A stretch of 64,000 bases of DNA. It comes from Vibrio mexicanus (GTDB taxonomy: Bacteria; Pseudomonadota; Gammaproteobacteria; Enterobacterales; Vibrionaceae). Position numbers and translations under genes: made by a program. The stretch is taken from the NCBI RefSeq assembly GCF_001012815.1, contig NZ_JYJP01000016.1, positions 1-64,000 on the forward strand. The letters are read 5' to 3'. The notes beneath the pieces were generated by a model. That model was given only the letters and a program-made list of their open reading frames with translations. It made no database searches and had not been told where the DNA came from. Shown here piece after piece: positions 38,392-48,456 of the stretch (the stretch's first letter is position 1; each line of letters opens with the position of its first letter).

Positions 38392-39372
38392 CTAACTGCG
38401 AATAACAATCTTTCTTGGGATCAGTTCAATACCCGGCTCGTAGCGCTTAGCGGAAGCGTTCAAAGCTAGCGCCATTGCGCTGTCAGCAATTAGCTCAAAC
38501 TTCTGCGGGAGTGAGTTTATCTTCATTGGCAAGAAGTCGAGCAAACGATTATCACCAAAGGTCGCAAGCTTAACTTGATTAACCAATTCAGGTCTTTCAA
38601 GCATTACATCTAAAACACCTTCTAGTAAGGTATAAGAGGTCGTGATAATTGCATTAGGGACTTCATTGTTCTCAACCCAGCGAGAAAAAAGCGCCTTTCC
38701 TTCTTCGCGTGCGAAATGCTCTCCATACACAACTTGGCTGTTAATGTTGTTCTTACCACACACTGACATAAAGCCTAACTCACGCTCTTTAGATATTTGT
38801 AGATCGGGCAGGGCACCAATTAAGCCAATACTGTTAATAGAGTCAGAGAGAATGGAATTGGTTAACTCAAAAGCACTATCGAAATCTTCACTGACAACGC
38901 TGCAAAAAAACTCGTCATCTAGAGGACGGTCGAGGGCGATGATTGGTGTGCCGGATTTTTGCAGTTTTAAATAGTAGTCGTTGGCATCGGTCATACTGCT
39001 GGCGACAAACAGCGCATCAATACGCCTGCTGATAAGCGCCTCTGCCACCTTTTGCTCAGTATCTGGATCATCGTCTGAACAGCCAATCAAAATTTGGTAA
39101 CCGGCTTTACGTGAGTTTTGCTCAATCAGTTTGGCAAGTCTTGCGTAACTGGTGTTCTCTAAATCTGGGATAATCAAACCAAATGAACGCGAGTTTCCAG
39201 CTCGAAGGGCAGACGCTGCGACATCCGGCTTGTAGTTATGCTCTTCTACCACAGCCATGACTTTACGCTGAGTCTTTTCGCTGATTCGGTATTTTTGTGC
39301 CTTACCGTTTATTACATAGCTAGCCGTAGTTTTGGAAACACCTGCTAGTTTTGCTATCTCATCTAAAGTCAT
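38392..39372 (-). CDS. cra: catabolite repressor/activator Cra (FruR), LacI family
   Basis: 326 residues. The HTH MTLDEIAKLAGVSKTTASYVINGKAQKYRISEKTQRKVMAVV is close to E. coli Cra, including the extended KYRIS linker. The effector domain follows (FGLIIPDLENTSYARLAKLIEQNSRKAGYQILIGCSDDDPDTE). Cra binds TGAAxCGxTTCA-type sites and responds to fructose 1-phosphate. It is divergent from fruBKA across a 297-bp region with three matching palindromes, so it should regulate fru and probably itself. In Vibrio cholerae FruR is reported to activate, not only repress, fru transcription (from memory). Confidence 0.92.
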   Translation of the reverse strand: MTLDEIAKLAGVSKTTASYVINGKAQKYRISEKTQRKVMAVVEEHNYKPDVAASALRAGNSRSFGLIIPDLENTSYARLAKLIEQNSRKAGYQILIGCSDDDPDTEQKVAEALISRRIDALFVASSMTDANDYYLKLQKSGTPIIALDRPLDDEFFCSVVSEDFDSAFELTNSILSDSINSIGLIGALPDLQISKERELGFMSVCGKNNINSQVVYGEHFAREEGKALFSRWVENNEVPNAIITTSYTLLEGVLDVMLERPELVNQVKLATFGDNRLLDFLPMKINSLPQKFELIADSAMALALNASAKRYEPGIELIPRKIVIRS

Positions 39373-39442
39373 TCAATCAACCTTGTTCTGTGCGCAGGAT
39401 CATATTAATGCACACATGATCTTATGTTGGGTTGAATTATAA

Positions 39443-39594
39443 GCTGAAACGATTCAGTATAAAAGCTGAAAGGATTCAGCAAAGCTTTAAAGCAGACCCA
39501 AATCACGATTATTCAAGATTCTATGGTTTAAAGAGCTTTTCTGAACCTTTTTGTAGTTCGACTTTTTATTTGTCGACTTGCTGAATCGATTCAG
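39443..39594. promoter_or_regulatory. three Cra/FruR operators in the cra-fruB region
   Basis: GCTGAAACGATTCAG (39443-39457), GCTGAAAGGATTCAGC (39465-39480) and the perfect palindrome CTGAATCGATTCAG (39581-39594) match the Cra consensus. The first two are 22 bp apart and nearer cra; the third is 76 bp before the fruB ATG. Confidence 0.88.
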
Positions 39595-39669
39595 TGGTTT
39601 GGCAAGGCAAAACCTTCGAGTGGTGGAATGCCACTTCGGTGAAACCAGATAACTTATGTTGGAGAGCCC

Positions 39670-40832
39670 ATGCTTAAGCTAAACAACAATGACATTACAC
39701 TAGCGCAGTCAGCATCAGACAAGTTTGCTGCGATCAAATCAATTGCTCAGTCATTAACAGAAAAAGGCCTTGTAGAAGAGGGCTATGTAGAGGGCATGCT
39801 TAATCGTGAGAACCAAAACTCTACGTTTTTGGGTAACGGTATCGCGATTCCACACGGCACAACGGATACGCGCGCTATGGTGAAAACCACAGGTGTTGCT
39901 GTGCATCACTTCCCTCAGGGTGTCGATTGGGGGATGGCAACACAGTTTACGTGGCAATTGGTATTGCCGCTAAGTCAGATGAACACCTAGGCATTCTAAA
40001 ACAACTTACGAAAGTACTGAGCGCAGAAGGTGTAGAGCAGCGTTTACGTGATGCGAGTAAAGGTGAGGAAATCGCTGCACTGCTGAATGGCGATGTACAA
40101 CTAGAAGCTGACTTTGATGCTTCTCTTATTCAACTGCTTTTCCCTGCAAGCGACATGGTGCAAATGAGCGCTGTGGCTGGTGGCCTTTTGAAAAACACAG
40201 GCTGTGGCGAGAAAGAGCTGGTTGCGGATCTCATTACCAAAAACCCAACGCATTTAGGTAAAGGCTTGTGGCTTGTGGGTAGCGAGAAAAGCGTGACTCG
40301 TACTGGCGTTTCCTTTGTGTCTACTGCTAACGATTGCGAGTTTGAAGGCGAGCAGGTGCGTGGCTTAGTGGCTTTCGCCGCTTGCAATAATGCTCACCAG
40401 TCTATTCTGAGTAACCTGTCGAAAATTGTTTTTAACGGCGAACAAGAAAAGCTGCTTAATGCGAATGCTGCACAAGTAATTGGCTTACTCAGTAACGAAG
40501 AGTTTAGCGGTGAAGGAGTAACAGTTCAGTCCCTTGAACAAGATGACACAGCAGCAGACAACGTAGCAGTCTACAAAATTAAGAACGCTCACGGTTTGCA
40601 CGCTCGCCCTGGTGCAATGCTCGTTGCGGAAGCGAAGAAGTTTGAATCTACCATTCGTGTTTCAAACCTTGATGGTGATGGAAAAGAAGTGAACGCGAAG
40701 AGTTTGATGAAAGTGATTGCTCTTGGTGTTAAGCACGGTCACAGCTTGCAGTTTACCGCGGAAGGTACCGATGCAGCCGTTGCACTGGAATCTATTGGTC
40801 AAGCAATCAATGCCGGCTTAGGCGAGGGTTAA
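39670..40832 (+). CDS. fruB: fructose PTS diphosphoryl-transfer protein FPr (EIIA-HPr), frameshifted in this sequence
   Basis: 387 residues after repair, the length of FPr. The N-terminal EIIA-Fru domain has the active-site histidine in GNGIAIPHGTTDTR. A middle domain follows, and a C-terminal HPr-like domain carries NAHGLHARPGAMLVAEAKKF with its phospho-histidine. It carries phosphate from EI to FruA. The break is in a G run at 39929-39933 (five G where six are expected): repair gives DWGDGNTVYVAIGIAAKSDEHL. It is the first gene of fruBKA and lies 4 bp before fruK. Confidence 0.93.
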
Positions 40833-40836
40833 CTCA

Positions 40837-41820
40837 ATGGCTATCACGAATAAGGTTGTCACCGTGACGCTTAATCCTGCGCTAGACCTAACCGGAAGCC
40901 TCGAGCTTCTCAAGCATGGTTCGGTGAGTGTGGTTGATGAAAGCAGTCTACACGCAGCTGGTAAAGGTGTGAATGTGGCTAAAGTGCTCAGTGATTTAGG
41001 CGCGGAAGTGACGGTGACGGGTTTTTTAGGTAAAGATAATCCAGAACTATTTCACCAACTCTTTGCTGACATTGAAGTAAACGATCGTTTTGTTGAAGTC
41101 GATGGTGCGACTCGTATCAACGTAAAGTTAGTTGAAGACAATGGCACCGTAAGTGACATTAACTTCCCGGGCGTACAAGTGACTACGCAAGATATTGCGC
41201 GCTTTGAAGCAACCTTGTTTGAGCTTGCTGAAACACATGATTACTTTGTTATTGCGGGAAGTCTGCCTCGCGGTATTGAACCTCAGCAGTGCGCCGCTTG
41301 GATTGATGCGCTGTACAAGCAGGGCAAGAAAGTTCTATTCGACAGCAGTAAAGCCGCGCTCAAAGCTGGCATTGAATCTCACCCATGGCTTATCAAACCA
41401 AACGAAGAAGAGTTAGGTGAATTTATGGGTGAGCAATTAGATACGGCAGAAAAGTGCCAAGTGGCCGCTCAGTCTCTCAGTGAAAAGGGCATCGATAACA
41501 TTGTCGTGTCTATGGGCAGCGAAGGTGTGATGTGGCTAAACGATAACGCTTGGCTTCGTTCACAGCCTCCTCGTATGCAGGTGGTAAGCACGGTAGGCGC
41601 GGGCGACACTCTTGTTGCCGGCCTGTGTTGGGGCCATATGCAGCAGATGCCAAAACCAGATTTACTACGTTTCGCTACCGCTCTTTCTGCCATGGCAGTT
41701 GGCCAAGTGGGCGTAGGCCTAACCAGTCAAGAAGAACTGGACAAAATTAAGCTCGGAACAAACGTGAGCGAGCTTTCTCCAATCACGAACCTAGACATGC
41801 CCCTATCAGGCACGAACTAA
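40837..41820 (+). CDS. fruK: 1-phosphofructokinase
   Basis: 327 residues, PfkB-family sugar kinase. It starts VVTVTLNPALDLTGSL; the substrate-binding ALDLT and HAAGKGVNVAKVLSDLGAEVTVTGFLG are typical, and STVGAGDTLVAGLCWG is the PfkB signature with the catalytic aspartate. It converts fructose 1-phosphate to fructose 1,6-bisphosphate with ATP. It is tightly packed between fruB and fruA and shows no break. Confidence 0.95.
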   Translation: MAITNKVVTVTLNPALDLTGSLELLKHGSVSVVDESSLHAAGKGVNVAKVLSDLGAEVTVTGFLGKDNPELFHQLFADIEVNDRFVEVDGATRINVKLVEDNGTVSDINFPGVQVTTQDIARFEATLFELAETHDYFVIAGSLPRGIEPQQCAAWIDALYKQGKKVLFDSSKAALKAGIESHPWLIKPNEEELGEFMGEQLDTAEKCQVAAQSLSEKGIDNIVVSMGSEGVMWLNDNAWLRSQPPRMQVVSTVGAGDTLVAGLCWGHMQQMPKPDLLRFATALSAMAVGQVGVGLTSQEELDKIKLGTNVSELSPITNLDMPLSGTN

Positions 41821-41833
41821 GGAACAGAAGGTT

Positions 41834-43569
41834 ATGACTATGAATATTGCCATTATTACAGCCTGCCCAAGCGGCGTGGCGAATAGCATTCTTGCGGCAG
41901 GTTTACTTGAGCAAGCGGCAAAGAAATTGGGTTGGGACGCTAAGATTGAGTGTCAATCAAGCGTTATTGACTCAACACCTTTAAGTGCTGACGACATTAG
42001 CAATGCGGATGTTGTGTTCATTGCAGCGAGTACGCCTGTTGAGACTTCGCGTTTTGTTGGACAAAAAGTGTATCAAGTCGATATCAAAGAGGTGATTGAG
42101 GACGCCACTGTTTGTTTGGAGAAAGCACCGTCTTTGGCGACAGAATTAACGCAAGCAACGACCGTTGCAAAATTGCAATCTGCTGAGTCGGGTGCGAAGA
42201 AAATTGTCGCGATTACTGCTTGCCCAACTGGGGTTGCACATACTTTCATGGCGGCTGAAGCATTAGAAGAAGAAGGTAAGCGTCGTGGTCACCAAATCAA
42301 AGTGGAAACGCGCGGTTCAGTGGGCGCTAAGAATCAACTAACCGAACAGGAAATTGCAGACGCGGATTTAGTGATTATCGCGGCTGATATTGAAGTGCCA
42401 CTAGATCGCTTCAACGGCAAGAAGTTATATCGCACTAAAACGAGCCCTGCGCTGAAAAAGACAGCAGAAGAGATGGATAATGCGTTTGCACAAGCGACGA
42501 CATATCAGCATTCCGGCTCTGCTAGTACTGCCGCTACAGAAGAGAAGAAAGGTTTTTACAAGCATCTTATGACTGGTGTGTCGCACATGCTGCCAGTGGT
42601 GGTTGCGGGTGGTTTGATTATCGCTCTGTCATTTGTTTTCGGTATCGAAGCATTCCAAGAAGAGGGCACGTTAGCGGCTGCGCTTATGAACATCGGTGGC
42701 GGTTCGGCCTTTGCGTTGATGATTCCAGTGCTCGCGGGCTATATTGCGTTCTCGATTGCTGACCGTCCAGGTTTAGCGCCGGGCCTTGTGGGGGTATGTT
42801 AGCCAGTTCAACGGGCGCCGGTTTCCTCGGTGGTATTGCGGCTGGTTTCATTGCAGGTTACACAGCAAAACTGCTGGCTGACAAGGTGTCTCTGCCTCAA
42901 TCTATGGAAGCGTTGAAACCTATTTTGATCATTCCATTTGTCGCAACGCTTGCTACTGGTTTGGCCATGATCTACGTTGTTGGTGGCCCTGTTTCTGGGA
43001 TTATGACGGCGCTAACTGACTTTCTAAACAACATGGGTACAGACAGCGCAGTTCTTCTTGGCGTTGTGCTAGGTGCCATGATGTGTTTCGACCTTGGTGG
43101 TCCAGTGAACAAGGCGGCATACGCATTTGGTGTAGGTCTACTGGCTTCTCAAACTTACGCACCGATGGCGGCAATCATGGCTGCGGGCATGGTTCCTGCG
43201 TTAGGTATGGGCTTAGCGACATTCATCGCCAAGAACAAATTTGAGCAAAGTGAACGTGAAGCAGGTAAGGCTTCGTTTGTACTTGGCCTATGTTTCATCT
43301 CTGAAGGTGCAATTCCATTTGCAGCGAAAGATCCGATGCGTGTTATTCCTGCATGTATGGCAGGTGGTGCATTAACGGGCGCGTTGTCGATGTTGTTCGG
43401 TGCGCAGCTTATGGCACCACACGGTGGTCTATTTGTACTGCTAATTCCAAATGCGATTACACCAGTATTGATGTACCTAGTGGCAATTGCAGCGGGTACA
43501 GCAGTCACAGGTTTTGGCTACGCACTACTAAAAGGTCGTGCTGAGCAAAAACAAGCTGCAACGGCATAA
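41834..43569 (+). CDS. fruA: fructose PTS permease EIIBC (frameshifted in this sequence)
   Basis: 578 residues after repair. There are two EIIB-Fru-like domains: residues 1-95 (IITACPSGVANSILAAGLLEQAA, cysteine present) and about 115-210 (IVAITACPTGVAHTFMAAEALEEEGKRRG, with the phospho-cysteine). An EIIC membrane domain follows. This matches the IIB'-IIB-IIC layout of FruA. The break is a G run one short at 42790-42794: repair gives GLAPGLVGGMLASSTGAGFLGGI. It imports fructose as fructose 1-phosphate for FruK. ATG 41834 or 41840 may be the start. Confidence 0.93.
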
Positions 43570-43588
43570 CCTTAATCGACTAAACAGA

Positions 43589-43619
43589 GCCCATCGACAT
43601 CATGTCGATGGGCTTTTTT
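43589..43619 (+). terminator. rho-independent terminator of fruBKA
   Basis: GCCCATCGACA (43589-43599) pairs perfectly with TGTCGATGGGC (43603-43613) around a TCA loop, followed by T6. Confidence 0.95.
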
Positions 43620-43671
43620 GATTGAATCTTGGCGATGATTGACAGACTACTCTAGTGTACTTTTGTTGAAA

Positions 43672-43691
43672 TTAGGCAACTAACTGCCTAA
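43672..43691. promoter_or_regulatory. inverted repeat upstream of the BCCT gene
   Basis: TTAGGCA (43672-43678) and TGCCTAA (43685-43691) form a perfect inverted repeat with a 6-base spacer, 170 bp before the transporter ATG. It could be an operator, for example for a TetR-type regulator. There is no adjacent regulator gene to link it to. Confidence 0.35.
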
Positions 43692-43861
43692 AAGACCTTA
43701 ATTTATGTTAAATTATGCCGTTCAGGATTAGATAGGAAGAATTTAATAAACTCTGTTTCATAATGCGGGATTTGCCTTGTGGACAAGTTATTCTAATCGG
43801 ACATTAATCAACATGGAGTTGGTCGTTACATTCACGTTTTGAATGTACAACATCATAACTT

Positions 43862-45466
43862 ATGAGTTATAAATCAAAAAAATATAGTATTGAATCAACA
43901 GATTACCAAGTCGGTCAGGACAATGTGACAAAGTGGGGCATGGATGTTCACAACACAGTCTTCACTGCTTCGGTTGGTCTTTCCCTCCTTTTTATTGTGA
44001 CGCTACTTGTTCTGTCACCAGCGGACTCTAAAGCCGCTATCGATGCGGTAAAAGCAGCAATGCTTTCCAAGTTTGACTTTGTATTTATGTGGGGAGCAAA
44101 TATCCTTCTCATACTCGCCATTGTGATTGCATTCTCTCCTTTAGGCAAAATCCGTTTAGGTGGTGACGACGCGACCTCTGATTATTCTACTCTGTCTTGG
44201 ATTGCGATGCTGTTTGCAGCGGGTATGGGGATCGGTCTTATCTTCTGGGGCGTGGCAGAGCCAACCGCCTTCTTCACAGATTGGTTTGGTACACCGCTTA
44301 ATGTAGAACCTTATACTGCTGAAGGTCGTGAATTAGCACTGGGCTCGGCGGTTTTCCACTGGGGTTTCCATGCGTGGGCTATATACGGCATGACGGCGTT
44401 GTCACTGGCATACTTTGTTTACAACAAAGGCTTGCCACTTTCAATGCGTTCTGTTTTCTACCCAATTCTAGGCGACAGAGTTTGGGGCCGTATTGGTGAT
44501 GTGATTGATGTAATGTCAGTTCTGGTAATTCTGTTCGGTCTAGCGACTTCACTGGGCCTAGGTGGCTCGCAAGCAGCAAGTGGTATCAGCCACGTATTTG
44601 GCTTAAGCAATAGTTTATTCCTGCAGGTTCTAATCATTCTAACCATCATGGGCCTTGCTATTGTTTCAGTGGTTCGTGGTATGGATGGCGGTGTTAAGCT
44701 GCTTAGTAACCTTAACATGGTCATCGCTTTTGCGTTCATGGGTTTACTGACTATTTTGAACTTTACTACGGCGTTTGACTCACTGTTTACCGGAGTTGTT
44801 GGGTATGTAAAAAATATCCTACCGCTAAGTCAAAGTGTTGGCCGTGAAGATACGACTTGGTTACACGGCTGGACTGTTTTCTACTGGGCTTGGTGGGTAG
44901 CTTACGCACCATTCTTCGGTATGTTCGTTGCTCGAATCTCGAAGGGCCGTACAATCCGCGAATTCTTAGTATGTGTATTGGTAATCCCAACACTGGTAAC
45001 AACCGCGTGGATGTCTTTCTTCGGTGGTATTGCGATTCAGCAGGTGATCGATAACGTAGGTCTGCTCGGCCTAGAGCAAGGTATTACAGACGTATCATTA
45101 AGCCTTTTCTACATGCTTGATGCGTACTCAATGGGTGACATCCTATCGGTAGTTGCTGTAGCGCTGATTATCGTATTCTTCGTAACGACGCTGGATTCAG
45201 GTTCTATCGTAGTCGACAGTATGACTGCGGGTGGTAAGTTAGAGCTTCCAATCAAACAGAAAGTTATTTGGGCTCTTATCTCAGCGACCATTGCTGTCGT
45301 TATGCTTTGGGTTGGAGGTACCGAGTCGATTCAAGCATTGCAATCTATCACCATCATTGCCGCTCTGCCGTTCACCATTATCTTGATAGTGGGTTGTGTC
45401 AGCTTACTAAAAGGTCTTATGACTGAAGTTGGTCAGCCTAAAGCAGCAAGACAAAAAGCGTTGTAA
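43862..45466 (+). CDS. BCCT family betaine/carnitine/choline-type transporter
   Basis: 534 residues, 12 membrane helices. The glycine-rich unwound helix GMGIGLIFWGVAEPTAFF is of the GxGxG type found in Na+-coupled betaine/proline carriers, in contrast to the GxDxG of proton-coupled choline carriers. The family signature WTVFYWAWWVAYAPFFGMFVARISKGRTIREF is present, with alanine where many members have serine (WWISW/WWVAY). It likely takes up glycine betaine or a related osmolyte under salt stress. No SD is obvious before ATG 43862. It stands alone between two strong terminators. Vibrios carry several BCCTs and the exact substrate cannot be fixed. Confidence 0.88.
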   Translation: MSYKSKKYSIESTDYQVGQDNVTKWGMDVHNTVFTASVGLSLLFIVTLLVLSPADSKAAIDAVKAAMLSKFDFVFMWGANILLILAIVIAFSPLGKIRLGGDDATSDYSTLSWIAMLFAAGMGIGLIFWGVAEPTAFFTDWFGTPLNVEPYTAEGRELALGSAVFHWGFHAWAIYGMTALSLAYFVYNKGLPLSMRSVFYPILGDRVWGRIGDVIDVMSVLVILFGLATSLGLGGSQAASGISHVFGLSNSLFLQVLIILTIMGLAIVSVVRGMDGGVKLLSNLNMVIAFAFMGLLTILNFTTAFDSLFTGVVGYVKNILPLSQSVGREDTTWLHGWTVFYWAWWVAYAPFFGMFVARISKGRTIREFLVCVLVIPTLVTTAWMSFFGGIAIQQVIDNVGLLGLEQGITDVSLSLFYMLDAYSMGDILSVVAVALIIVFFVTTLDSGSIVVDSMTAGGKLELPIKQKVIWALISATIAVVMLWVGGTESIQALQSITIIAALPFTIILIVGCVSLLKGLMTEVGQPKAARQKAL

Positions 45467-45508
45467 TCGACCTTTAACTCGCTGATGTTATCAGTAACGA
45501 GCTGAATC

Positions 45509-45541
45509 AAAAAGCCAGTGAATTATGTTCACTGGCTTTTT
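45509..45541. terminator. bidirectional terminator between BCCT gene and Hsp70 locus
   Basis: AAAAAGCCAGTGAA (45509-45522) pairs perfectly with TTCACTGGCTTTTT (45528-45541) around TTATG. The A and T tracts make it work on both strands. Confidence 0.95.
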
Positions 45542-45568
45542 AGTATTTGAGAAATCAAATTGAAGAAC

Positions 45569-48396
45569 TTAGTTCAACAGAGTTAAACCATGCGGCAGTG
45601 CGTCACCAAACACACGCTTGGACTCACTTTCCGAAAGTTCTTTCACTTCTGCTACAAGGGAATACCAGCCTTCTGGCGCCTTACTTGCTTTAAGCTTTGA
45701 GAGCACTTGCTCACGATAGTCATCGGAAATATCGCTTAACCGATCGCCCGTCTTACGACACATCATCACCGCGGCGAATGCAGTCATAGGTTCTTTAGAC
45801 CAATCTTGTTCAAGGATTTCTGGTAGCCACTGTTGAGCTTGTTCTCGTGGAATGACGGTGTGCTGGCTGCCGTAGAGTGGGGTACGGCTTGTCAAACGTC
45901 CGAAAGCCCACCAATGAGCTTGTGCAAATTGGCTTGAGTGAATCGCTTTTTTCAAGAACCAAGTAGCAAGCAGTGTTTTGTCTTCCAATTCGAGGTGCTC
46001 TAACGATGCAGCCAATCGAACCATCGCTTCATAGCCGTGCTCTTGTGCTTGTTTAGCCGATTGCGGATTCTTCGCAGCGCCTGGGTGAAGATACTTGGCG
46101 ATATCCGCAAGAATCGTCTCTTGCTGTTCCTGGTTTAAGCCGCCTGCAATTCGACGCCAGAACACCCACCAGTCGTTCCAACCTTGGTGGTTTTGGAACT
46201 GGATGCCTTGTTGATACAAAGACCAAGTTTGCTCTATGCGCCAACCATCCGTTGCATCTCCAAAGCCCGGCCGAAGGGAGTAGCCAGCTAAACGAAGCCA
46301 GTTCTTCTCATGAGCTTCAGAGCGGCGTCGGCGCTTACGCCCGAGAGCGAAGGTATCGAACAGTTGCCTTAGGGTAACGAAGTCCCAGTCCTCGCGTTTC
46401 CCGAGTTTCTTTTCTAGCTCTTTGGCCAACGTCTTAATTTCTTTCGAGTCAGCACTTTTCTTGTTACCACTGTAGATGCGAGAGATCAGTTCCTTACAGT
46501 TTTCCAACTGTGGATGAAGCTGAATGTCTTCCTCTGCGTCTTGCTGGTGGCGAATTTCGAATTCTAGTAGCCAACGCTTTGAATCGTCTTCTACACTGAC
46601 ACACTCCATTTTTAATGTGCCGACCTCGGTTAACTGACAGGCTAACTGAACTTCTACACGCTGCTTCTGGTTTGCGGCCAATTCAACTTCTTCGCCCTCC
46701 AGCGTTGAAATCGAGGGAGGAAGCGGCACAAAAAGGTCGGGATTAACATCGACCATCATGCCGTTCTTGATCTCTAGATGATTAGAACCATTGGGCTCAG
46801 ATAGAGAGTCATGGGTGGAGGTTAGAAGATTGAAGCGAACTGGCTCTCCCAAGGTGAGTGAGAAACGGCGACCCGCTAAACGAATCTCCTGACCTTCTTC
46901 AGACCCCTTAGCCAATAAGCACAATGCTTTGCCCATTTTGTTCTTTTCTTGTAAATGTAAGAAGTAAGAACGAGCAGCACCACCGCCAATCTTGAGTTGT
47001 GCTCCGCGTCTTGCTTTGCCAAATGCAACGGCGCCAAGGGCAACGGATAAGTCTGGATGAGGATTATCCAGTACTGTAATTGGACTGCCACGCCAGTTTA
47101 CCAGCAGTTGAGTGATACGCTGCGTGACAAGGTCACTATTGAACACACCACCATTAAGAAGCAGCGCGACCGGAATCGCTGGCTTATCATCACGAATTTC
47201 CTCAATTGAAGAGAGGGCAGATTTAGCAACCATTTGATGCTGAGTTAAGAACTCTGCAACGTGCTTCGATACAGCAGGATCGGCAACGTAAGGCAGGCCA
47301 AACTCCACCACCGCGCTACGTCGTTTATCGGGGGTCTGCGTAAAGTCAGACAGTGGGAAAAAACCATCTAACGCTATTTGATGCACTTCTTGCTTGGTTA
47401 GGCTGATACTCTTCGTTCCACCAAGAAGTTTAGAACCACTGCCCAACATGGTGATCTTGATATCATCTGGTGCATTTTCCGACAAAAGGTTCTCTTTAGC
47501 GGCGCGCGTCTGCTGGATGAGTTTAGTAAGACTAGCTGCATTCAACTTTTTGCTTTGGCTAAAGCGTTGCTCTGCTAAATGGGCGAGCGCAAGGTCGAGG
47601 TTGTCACCACCTAGCATTAAGTGCTCACCCACACCGATACGATCTAGCTGAGCTCATCTCTCTCTGAGTAGCGTGCTTCAATCAAACTCAGGTCAGTGGT
47701 ACCGCCGCCCACATCACATACCAGGATGAGGGGCAGTAGGGCTAGCTCCTCGGAAGCGCTGTCCTTATGGCGCGCATACCAGTCGTAGCAAACTGCTTGA
47801 GGCTCTTCGAGCAAAACGATTTTGTGTAGACCTGCTAAACTTGCGGCTTCTAGGGTCAGTTTGCGCGCAGTTTCGTCGAATGATGCTGGAACCGTGACGA
47901 CGACATCTTGATCTTCAAGTTTATTGCTTGGATTACGGTAGTTCCAAGCTTGTCGAATATGGTTGAGGTAGCTTGCGCTGGCAATAACCGGTGAAACTTT
48001 ATCTACATCGTTAGCTGCGGCCCAAGGTAGAATGTCTGAGCTGCGATCCACCGCTTGGTGAGAGAGCCAACTTTTCGCGCTGGAGACTTGTCTGCCTTCT
48101 ACTTTCGCACCCAATTCTCTTGCCCATTCACCGACTATCACATTACTAATATCGCCTTCAACAGGTTCTATTTCCCAAGGTAGAGTTAAATCACTGGTAG
48201 CGATTTGTCCTATTGCTGGGTGGTAGCGAAAAGAGGGCAACAGGGGCTTTCTGACCACTTCACCGGGGCCGATGAGTTGATCGATTTCGAAGAGAGAAGT
48301 TTCAGCAGAAGATAGGTCGTCAGTAATCTCACAGTAGGCGACCACGGTATTGGTAGTCCCTAAGTCAATTCCGACCAAAAAACGAGGAGAGGCCAT
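45569..48396 (-). CDS. Hsp70 family protein with DUF3731-type C-terminal domain (frameshifted in this sequence)
   Basis: About 942 residues after repair. The N-terminal 500 residues form a DnaK-like ATPase: phosphate-1 loop VGIDLGTTNTVVAY, VVVTVPASFDETARKLTLEAA, LLEEPQAVCYDW and the phosphate-2 loop VCDVGGGTTDLSL. There is no canonical peptide-binding domain. The C-terminal 400 residues (ELISRIYSGNKKSADSKEIKTLAKELEKKLGKREDWDFVTLRQLFD..) match the DUF3731 domain found in such Hsp70 paralogues. One base is missing near 47646, between DELS and LDRIGVGEHLMLGG. It is the third gene of a DUF2760-Hsp70-Hsp70 cluster, separated from the second by a hairpin. Client and role are unknown. Confidence 0.85.
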
Positions 48397-48412
48397 GCGA
48401 GCTCCTTAGTGT

Positions 48413-48438
48413 CAAAAACGGCACCCAATGGGTGCCGT
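48413..48438 (-). terminator. terminator-like hairpin between the two Hsp70 genes
   Basis: On the minus strand ACGGCACCC pairs perfectly with GGGTGCCGT around ATT and is followed by TTTTT (plus-strand 48413-48417). It stands just before the AAGGAG SD of the downstream Hsp70 gene, so it looks like an internal attenuator that lowers expression of the large Hsp70. Confidence 0.8.
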
Positions 48439-48456
48439 CGTAATATTGCTTATGTT

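Noticed and set aside
39927..42802. Programmed -1/+1 frameshifting in fruB and fruA (both at G runs)
   Set aside because: The same one-base-short homopolymer occurs in many unrelated genes in the window, and PTS genes are not known to need frameshifting. Sequence error is simpler.
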